The position numbers and the translations under genes are program-made. A stretch of DNA of 34,683 nucleotides from NCBI GenBank assembly GCA_964415435.1, contig CAYPZT010000008.1, forward strand, positions 1 to 34,683, read 5' to 3'. The DNA comes from CAYPZT01 sp964415435 (GTDB lineage: Bacteria > Patescibacteriota > Microgenomatia > UBA1406 > GWC2-37-13). A model generated the notes under the pieces. The model searched no databases. It saw only the letters and a program-made list of their open reading frames with translations, and was not told where the DNA came from. Below, piece after piece: positions 30,265-34,683 of this stretch (its first letter is position 1; every line of letters begins with the position of its first letter).

Positions 30265-31176
30265 TTATAGCAAATTTTTCTTTTGTAGTTTTTCAAGTAA
30301 TAAGTGAAAATAGACCAGTCCTGCGTATGGCTGCCACTGTGTCGTAAGTTGTTTTATCTCTTCGTAATTTGGGCGTTTTTCCAAACCTAATAACTGTTGT
30401 AAGTTCTTTTGTGCCCCTACATCGTCTCCAGGGAAAACATCCAGTCTGCCAAGTCCTCTAAGTAGCACGTACTCACTACTCCAGCGACCAATACCACGTA
30501 GGCCTGATAGGAAGACAACAATTTCTTCATTCGTCATATTTTCCAAATTAGAAAATAAGGCGTCATTGGATAGTAACACCTGAACTAAATACTTTATTGC
30601 TCGAGCTTTTTGATAACTGAAGCCTAGTGCCTTTATTTCTTCTTCTGAAATATGCTGTAAATCTTCAGGGCTTGGAAAAGCGTGTTGAACTTTATCTCCA
30701 TCTATAAACTCCTGTCCATAATTTTCTGCCAATCTGTTTAGCAGCAAAATTCCCAAATCTAACGTAACCTGCTGACAAGAAATAGCGTTAAGAAGTGCTT
30801 CAAAAAGAGATGGGAAACGAGGAGGTTTTACACCGATAAATGACTGTGCAAGAGGCTTTACATAGATGTCATGTTTTGAAAGATCATAAAACCCCTCTAT
30901 ATTGATCTCCAAACCTAACATTTTCTTCAAATTACTTATGATTATTGGTTGGTTATCTTTAAAAGGGCTTAAGCTTCTAACTTTCACTTCAAGAACACCA
31001 TTTATTTGGATAACCTGACTTTGAATAACTAGATTATTTACTACAAATACTCTTGAATATGTTGTTCTATCCCAAGCATCTATAAGGTTCTTTTGTCGTC
31101 TGCGAAGTGCCCAAACGGTGAAGTCTAACCTGAATGGCAGAACAGGAGATAATATAAATGTGTCTTCGTAGAGCAT
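30265..31176 (-). CDS. DNA-3-methyladenine glycosylase II (AlkA, long form)
   Basis: A 303-residue alkylbase glycosylase with an N-terminal AlkA_N-like domain (residues 1-110), then the HhH-GPD fold. The hairpin reads FLSGLRGIGRWSSEYVLLRG (222-241) and the catalytic Asp lies in VFPGDDVGAQKNL (D252, aligned before the conserved Gly). QSFIGVKPPRFPSLFEALLN and CQQVTLDLG are other family stretches. It excises 3-methyladenine and related lesions. It starts 4 nt after the DUF488 stop in the ArsR-headed operon, suggesting that alkylation repair is induced by the stress sensed there. A shorter homologue lies at 22232-22834. Confidence 0.93.
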   Translation of the reverse strand: MLYEDTFILSPVLPFRLDFTVWALRRRQKNLIDAWDRTTYSRVFVVNNLVIQSQVIQINGVLEVKVRSLSPFKDNQPIIISNLKKMLGLEINIEGFYDLSKHDIYVKPLAQSFIGVKPPRFPSLFEALLNAISCQQVTLDLGILLLNRLAENYGQEFIDGDKVQHAFPSPEDLQHISEEEIKALGFSYQKARAIKYLVQVLLSNDALFSNLENMTNEEIVVFLSGLRGIGRWSSEYVLLRGLGRLDVFPGDDVGAQKNLQQLLGLEKRPNYEEIKQLTTQWQPYAGLVYFHLLLEKLQKKNLL

Positions 31177-31180
31177 ATAT

Positions 31181-31534
31181 TCATACTTCTTTCTTCTCCA
31201 GATATTCTTTTAATACTACCGCGTCATTATGCTTCTCGTCTTTTGCACCATACACTAACGTTACTTTTCCTTTGTTAAGCAGCTCTACCAGCTTTAACAC
31301 AACTTCATTGTTCTTTTTTAATTCTTCATGGTAGCGTTTTTTAAATTCACTCCATTTCGCAGGGTCATGTCCAAACCACTTTCGAAGCTCCGTCGTTGGG
31401 GCAATGTCTTTAAGCCATAAATCAATCTTGGCTTTCTCTTTTGTCAGACCTCTTGGCCAGAGTCTATCAACTAGAACTCTTTTCCCATCTGAGGTCTGAG
31501 GTAACTCATAAACTCGTTTCATTTGTATAGCCAT
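31181..31534 (-). CDS. DUF488 family protein
   Basis: I chose the ATG at 31534 (117 residues, MAIQMKRVYELPQ), 4 nt after the reductase stop and preceded by AGGAT; Met at 31522 is also possible. The sequence follows the YeaO-like branch of DUF488: KRVYELPQTSDGKRVLVDRL, WPRGLTKEKAKIDLWLKDIA, PTTELRKWFGHDPAKWSEFK. The function of DUF488 is unknown, but it is often found in oxidative or heavy-metal stress operons. Here it sits between a flavin reductase and AlkA. Confidence 0.9.
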   Translation of the reverse strand: MAIQMKRVYELPQTSDGKRVLVDRLWPRGLTKEKAKIDLWLKDIAPTTELRKWFGHDPAKWSEFKKRYHEELKKNNEVVLKLVELLNKGKVTLVYGAKDEKHNDAVVLKEYLEKKEV

Positions 31535-31538
31535 ATAG

Positions 31539-32255
31539 TCAATATCCTGAATATTCTTCCGTTCTAATATTATCCTCATTCACTGACGCGTCAGTCAAAA
31601 TCTGCCTCATAGCTTTGACCATACTTGCTGGTCCTGAAAGATAGTAAATGGGAGCAGTCAGATCTTTGACATATTTAATTAGCATTTCTTTCGTAACATG
31701 CCCGCTTTCACCGCTCCATTCCTCAGGAGTAGTCCTGGTCATAACAGGAACAAAAGTAAAGTGAGGATTTTCACTTGCAAAAGATTTTAAATCATCAAGA
31801 AACGCAGTATCTTTGGGTGTTTTATTGGAATAGAAAAGGGTTATGTTGTGTGGAAGCTTATCTTTTGTTGCCTGAGCAATAATGCTCCTGACAGTTGTTA
31901 TCCCAATACCTCCTGTTAAAAATACTGCCGGGGTTGTAACAGTTTTATGAAGTACAAAATCTCCATAAGGCCCATCCAGTTTTACTTCACTCCCAAGAGG
32001 CAAGTTTTTAAGATTTCTTTTAAAAGCAGTATCCCGCATACGGGTTGCAATCATTAAATCCTTCTCATACGGAGCATGAGCAAGAGAGAACCCACGTGTG
32101 TTTCCTTCCTCATCAGTTTCCTGTGGATTAAGCAGTGTAAAATCTGCAAACTGACCAGCCTTGAATTCAAAACCTTGTGGTTTTTCAAAGTGAAAGGCCA
32201 TTGTGCCTTCAGCGACTTCTTCTTTTTTTATTAGTTTTACGTTAAGTATTGCCAT
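31539..32255 (-). CDS. FAD/NAD(P)H-binding oxidoreductase (ferredoxin-reductase type)
   Basis: A 238-residue FNR-superfamily protein. FAD binding: KAGQFADFTLLNP and NTRGFSLAHAP (the R-x-F/Y-S motif). NAD(P) binding: VFLTGGIGITTVRSI (GGIGIT) and IYYLSGPASMVKAMRQIL, with the C-terminal DNIRTEEYSGY typical of the family. It has no iron-sulphur domain and no fused globin, so it must pass electrons to a separate partner, or act as a flavin or diaphorase-type reductase. It is the second gene of the ArsR operon, 16 nt after arsR. Confidence 0.92.
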   Translation of the reverse strand: MAILNVKLIKKEEVAEGTMAFHFEKPQGFEFKAGQFADFTLLNPQETDEEGNTRGFSLAHAPYEKDLMIATRMRDTAFKRNLKNLPLGSEVKLDGPYGDFVLHKTVTTPAVFLTGGIGITTVRSIIAQATKDKLPHNITLFYSNKTPKDTAFLDDLKSFASENPHFTFVPVMTRTTPEEWSGESGHVTKEMLIKYVKDLTAPIYYLSGPASMVKAMRQILTDASVNEDNIRTEEYSGY

Positions 32256-32271
32256 AGTCTATTTATTTCTT

Positions 32272-32577
32272 TTATTCCCAGTGTTTGCATTTCTCTACAC
32301 AGTAGGTGCGAACATGCTTATCAATAAGTGTTAATAATGGGCTAATTGTATCTTCATTCACCGCATATATCCGTTCTTTCCCCTCTCTTTTTACTTCTAC
32401 AAAATGGCATAACAACAATCGTTTCATATTGTGTGATACCGCGGATTGTTCCATTTCAAGTCTTTGACTTATATCCGATACGCTCTTTGAACCTTCTTTA
32501 TTTAAATACTGGATAATCTTAACTCTTTGTTTGTTTCCGAGAACAGTGAAGAAGTCATCAAATGATGTATATTTCAT
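32272..32577 (-). CDS. ArsR-family metal or redox-responsive repressor
   Basis: A 101-residue winged-helix repressor: TVLGNKQRVKIIQYLNKEGS, then the recognition helix region SVSDISQRLEMEQSAVSHNM and the wing VKREGKERIYAV. The usual ELCVCDL metal site is absent. A C-terminal YCVEKCKHWE offers C93 and C97, plus His99, as a possible metal or thiol sensor. The promoter in front has an exact 12-bp palindrome between its -35 and -10, so it very likely represses its own operon (reductase, DUF488, AlkA). A TATATT ends 6 nt before the ATG, so the mRNA is probably leaderless. Confidence 0.93.
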   Translation of the reverse strand: MKYTSFDDFFTVLGNKQRVKIIQYLNKEGSKSVSDISQRLEMEQSAVSHNMKRLLLCHFVEVKREGKERIYAVNEDTISPLLTLIDKHVRTYCVEKCKHWE

Positions 32578-32583
32578 ATGATT

Positions 32584-32612
32584 AATATATCATATGATAA
32601 GTGTTATGTCAA
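32584..32612 (-). promoter_or_regulatory. Promoter with ArsR operator for the arsR-reductase-DUF488-alkA operon
   Basis: On the minus strand TTGACA (32607-32612), a 17-nt spacer and TATATT (32584-32589). The perfect palindrome TATCATATGATA (32588-32599) lies in the spacer and touches the -10, the classic position for an ArsR-type repressor. Six nucleotides separate the -10 from the ATG at 32577. Confidence 0.8.
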
Positions 32613-32674
32613 GCTTATCTATTTGATATGAATTGAGAATTTGAGGGTGTTTTGTCGGTCCGAATCTTTCCCGT

Positions 32675-32705
32675 CTTGATGAGTCTTTTAGCAAGCCTCA
32701 TCAAG
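32675..32705. repeat. 9-bp perfect inverted repeat near repeat copy B
   Basis: CTTGATGAG (32675-32683) and CTCATCAAG (32697-32705) with a 13-nt loop. No T-run follows in either direction, so it is not a standard terminator. It sits 40 nt before direct repeat copy B and has no counterpart beside copy A. Confidence 0.45.
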
Positions 32706-32744
32706 CTAAATAGGGAATACGGTCATCTTGGGGTGCCCGTCTTG

Positions 32745-32830
32745 GCTGAGCGTGTCGGATTAGACCCAAACCGTCCTTATAGCAGTGTATCATCTCTAGG
32801 CTAAATGAGACAAATGAGACAGTATAAAAA
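32745..32830 (+). repeat. Direct repeat copy B at the right border of the accessory segment
   Basis: The second copy of the element at 27395-27490, ten nucleotides shorter because of one internal indel. The last 20 bases contain a clean 9-nt tandem (ATGAGACAA then ATGAGACAG) before TATAAAAA. The interval from the arsR promoter to the next gene (32613-32865) otherwise holds only this and the nearby inverted repeat. Confidence 0.75.
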
Positions 32831-32865
32831 GAATGTCTCAAAATAAAATGATATAGTTTGATATA

Positions 32866-33063
32866 TTATTGATTCCTTTTATGAATCTGGTACATTCCCC
32901 AAGAATGCATAATAATTCCAATAAGAATTATCACAAGCGCATATAGTTTTAAGAAATTAGATAGTAGAGACCTCAAGCCAAAGGCTATAAAGCAGCCACC
33001 AAACAATGACACCTGCCACTCAATGTATTTAGCCTTGGTTATATTATCTTTATTGTTTTTCAT
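32866..33063 (-). CDS. Small two-segment membrane protein of the copper cluster
   Basis: A 65-residue protein with two hydrophobic segments (about 15-29 and 37-55) and a basic tail (YQIHKRNQ). I do not recognise a family. Its ATG overlaps the stop of the 31-residue ORF upstream (ATGA at 33060-33063), so the two are translationally coupled and belong to the copper operon that runs in from the right. Confidence 0.65.
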   Translation of the reverse strand: MKNNKDNITKAKYIEWQVSLFGGCFIAFGLRSLLSNFLKLYALVIILIGIIMHSWGMYQIHKRNQ

Positions 33064-33155
33064 CTAATGAAATTGTAAACAGTAAATATTAGCAATCCAA
33101 CTAATATAACCCAGCACAACCAATATAATAGGTTCTGCACCATTTTACTTTCCAT
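33060..33155 (-). CDS. 31-residue single-pass membrane microprotein
   Basis: MESKMVQNLLYWLCWVILVG opens a 31-residue ORF that is nearly all one membrane helix, ending in YNFIR. It starts 9 nt after the DUF305 stop and overlaps the next ORF by 4 nt (ATGA), a spacing expected of a real operon gene. No Shine-Dalgarno is seen, so the start depends on coupling. No family is recognised. Confidence 0.55.
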   Translation of the reverse strand: MESKMVQNLLYWLCWVILVGLLIFTVYNFIR

Positions 33156-33164
33156 AGTAATTTT

Positions 33165-33806
33165 TTACTGGTACCACTGACCATACCACTCTCTCATTTG
33201 ATCAATCTCATCAGATTGAGATTGTATGATATTATCAGCTAGCTCTCTCATTTCGTTTCTTTGAGTTCCATTTTTGAGCATTGTAGCCATCATAACAGCC
33301 ATTTGATGATGGGGAATCATCTCTTCAATAAATGCCTTATCAAAATCAGCAGCATTTTCAAGTCTAACCATGTCGGTTTCATCACCCATCATTCCCATAT
33401 GTGTTCCGCTTTTTCCCATCATGCCATGTCCGCCCATTACATTTTTATCCTGTGGTACTTCTTCACCATACCAGTCCTCGTACCGATTTTTCATGTCGTC
33501 AATTTCAGTTGATTGCGCATCCACAATGGCATTAGCTAAGTTCTTAATCTCTGGTCTTTTGGCTTTTTCCTGTGCAAACCTAGCCATAGTAATTGCATCC
33601 TCATGGTGGGGAATCATCTGCTCAATAAAGTGCTGATCCATATTTGTACTCATCATGGTGTCTGATTGAATATTAGTACTTCGCATACCCATCATCCTCA
33701 TCATGCCCGTGATATTATTATTGACTGCATTTGAGGCTAAAAAGACGCCAATGATAATACCTATAACACCACCTATTACTCCATACACTAGTGAATCGTT
33801 TTTCAT
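33165..33806 (-). CDS. Membrane-anchored protein with two DUF305 domains
   Basis: A 213-residue protein: one N-terminal membrane anchor (about residues 8-26), then two tandem copies of the ferritin-like DUF305 helical unit, each with the same metal-site-like core: FIEQMIPHHEDAITMARFAQ and FIEEMIPHHQMAVMMATML. The linker between them is very rich in Met, His and Gly (MGGHGMMGKSGTHMGMMGDE), which suggests copper binding. DUF305 proteins commonly occur in copper-resistance clusters. Start fixed by GGGGGTG about 8 nt upstream of the ATG. It lies between the DUF5676 gene and two membrane microproteins. Confidence 0.92.
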   Translation of the reverse strand: MKNDSLVYGVIGGVIGIIIGVFLASNAVNNNITGMMRMMGMRSTNIQSDTMMSTNMDQHFIEQMIPHHEDAITMARFAQEKAKRPEIKNLANAIVDAQSTEIDDMKNRYEDWYGEEVPQDKNVMGGHGMMGKSGTHMGMMGDETDMVRLENAADFDKAFIEEMIPHHQMAVMMATMLKNGTQRNEMRELADNIIQSQSDEIDQMREWYGQWYQ

Positions 33807-33842
33807 GTGTATCCACCCCCTTCATAAAGGTAAATTTATAAT

Positions 33843-34109
33843 CTATCTTCTTTCAAACTGATTATAGGCGACCGCAAACATATACCCTGAAATCCAAGCA
33901 AATCCGATAAAGGTAATTAATCCAATTGTTATTGAGCCTAACGATGGTGTTGAAGGTGGTAATGCATTAAAGTCTACTCCATGGAACCATGTGCTCATCA
34001 CTCCCATATAGCTACCTTTCGAGACAACTACCCACAGAACACAAAGTATATACCATGCACCTGCGACCAAAGCTAGCGCATTTGCTGTTGCCGTTGGGTC
34101 TTTTTTCAT
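33843..34109 (-). CDS. DUF5676 family membrane protein
   Basis: An 88-residue protein with two membrane segments (about 11-29 and 57-78). The TANALALVAGAWYILCVLWV helix and MSTWFHGVDFNAL loop fit DUF5676, a family of unknown function seen beside copper ATPases and DUF305 genes. A strong Shine-Dalgarno (GGAGGTGA) overlaps the region of the copA stop codon and sits about 7 nt before the ATG, so translation follows directly from copA. Confidence 0.85.
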   Translation of the reverse strand: MKKDPTATANALALVAGAWYILCVLWVVVSKGSYMGVMSTWFHGVDFNALPPSTPSLGSITIGLITFIGFAWISGYMFAVAYNQFERR

Positions 34110-34125
34110 ATAATTTCACCTCCTC

Positions 34126-34683
34126 TCAAACTGTAACAAGATCATTTTCAGCACGTTTTAGTAATACTGCATTTACTGCAACAATTATTGATGACAATGA
34201 CATTAGTAATGCTGAAACTTCAGGTCTCAGTGTTATTCCAAATGATGGATAAAGCAACCCTGCTGCAATAGGTATTGCGAGGACGTTATATACGCTTGCC
34301 CAAACTAAATTTTGTTTCATTTTGGTGACCGTTGCTTTGCTTAAACGTATCGCTCTGAGGATGTCTGCCGGATCTGACTTCATAAGGACAACATTTGCAG
34401 TCTCAATTGCAACGTCTGTTCCGGCTCCTATGGCAATTCCGATATCAGCTTGAGCAAGGGCTGGTGCATCATTAACACCATCTCCTACCATGGCCACAAA
34501 TTTACCTTCATCCTGAAGTTTTTTAACGTAATTTGCCTTTTCCTCCGGAAGTACTTCGGCAAATACTCTTTCAATACCTAAGTTTTCGGCAATCGATTCA
34601 GCTGTTTTTTTATTATCACCGGTGATCATTGCGACTTCTAACCCCAGCTCTTTCAGACGTTCAATGGCTCTTTTGGTAGTTGG
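34126..34683 (-). CDS. copA: Copper-type P1B ATPase, C-terminal part (cut by window edge)
   Basis: The visible 185 residues are the end of a heavy-metal P-type ATPase: AMITGDNKKTAESIAENLGI, then the hinge MVGDGVNDAPALAQADIGIA, and two final membrane segments. The last helix has ALLMSLSSIIVAVNAVLLKR, with the Met-x-x-Ser-Ser arrangement of Cu+-specific CopA (P1B-1). The phosphorylation DKTG, the CPC helix and the N-terminal metal domains lie outside the window. It exports copper out of the cytosol. It is the upstream gene of the DUF5676-DUF305 cluster. Confidence 0.93.
   Translation of the reverse strand, partial: PTTKRAIERLKELGLEVAMITGDNKKTAESIAENLGIERVFAEVLPEEKANYVKKLQDEGKFVAMVGDGVNDAPALAQADIGIAIGAGTDVAIETANVVLMKSDPADILRAIRLSKATVTKMKQNLVWASVYNVLAIPIAAGLLYPSFGITLRPEVSALLMSLSSIIVAVNAVLLKRAENDLVTV

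Noticed and set aside
27395..32830. CRISPR-like array from the repeated 90-bp element
   Set aside because: Only two copies exist, 5.25 kb apart, with no regular spacers or cas genes.
1..34683. UGA recoding as in Gracilibacteria or Absconditabacteria
   Set aside because: Several full-length, well-conserved genes (for example sod and the flavin reductase) end at TGA at the expected family length, and no in-frame TGA interrupts conserved genes.

Overview
The window looks like chromosome from a small-genome member of the Candidate Phyla Radiation (Patescibacteria), most likely the Microgenomates side. This is an inference from gene content, compact packing and promoter style; no rRNA or ribosomal protein operon is present to fix the taxon. 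TGA ends many clearly intact genes, so the code is standard (table 11) and not the UGA-glycine code of Gracilibacteria or Absconditabacteria.

Layout. (a) 1-5.5 kb: flavodoxin (cut by the edge), glutamate racemase, DUF2061 protein, a Cys-rich microprotein, a nuclease, tRNA-Pro, a large secreted protein, a phosphoribosyltransferase, small orphans and a DUF192 protein. (b) 5.5-9.6 kb, minus strand: a four-gene central-carbon operon in the order class I aldolase, GlpX, GAPDH, PGK. (c) 9.7-14.4 kb: HIT protein, a GT-C-like membrane protein, ClpB lacking its N-domain, and YidD. (d) 14.4-20.1 kb, plus strand: TrmD, superoxide dismutase, a GldA/F/G-type ABC system and GltX. (e) 20.1-27.3 kb: an exonuclease/GIY-YIG fusion, YeaQ-type protein, pterin carbinolamine dehydratase, an AlkA-like glycosylase, a PD-(D/E)XK-like nuclease, Era, an ECF sigma cassette with membrane and secreted partners, and an HTH/DUF2975 pair. 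(f) 27.3-34.7 kb: an accessory region. It holds a degenerate direct repeat (27395 and 32745), a mosaic of three broken genes (27.7-29.3 kb), PQ-loop and PH-domain proteins, an ArsR-controlled stress operon (ArsR, flavin reductase, DUF488, AlkA), and a copper cluster (P-type ATPase, DUF5676, DUF305, two tiny membrane proteins) running off the end.

The most striking window-wide signal is promoter-to-start distance. At about 18 starts a -10-like hexamer ends 6-9 nt before the start codon and no Shine-Dalgarno is present, as expected of leaderless mRNAs. A smaller set (1514, 3644, 10225, 33806, 34109) has strong Shine-Dalgarno sequences instead and consists mostly of microproteins, a secreted protein and accessory copper genes. 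Core genes are also packed tail-to-tail with overlapping stop codons.
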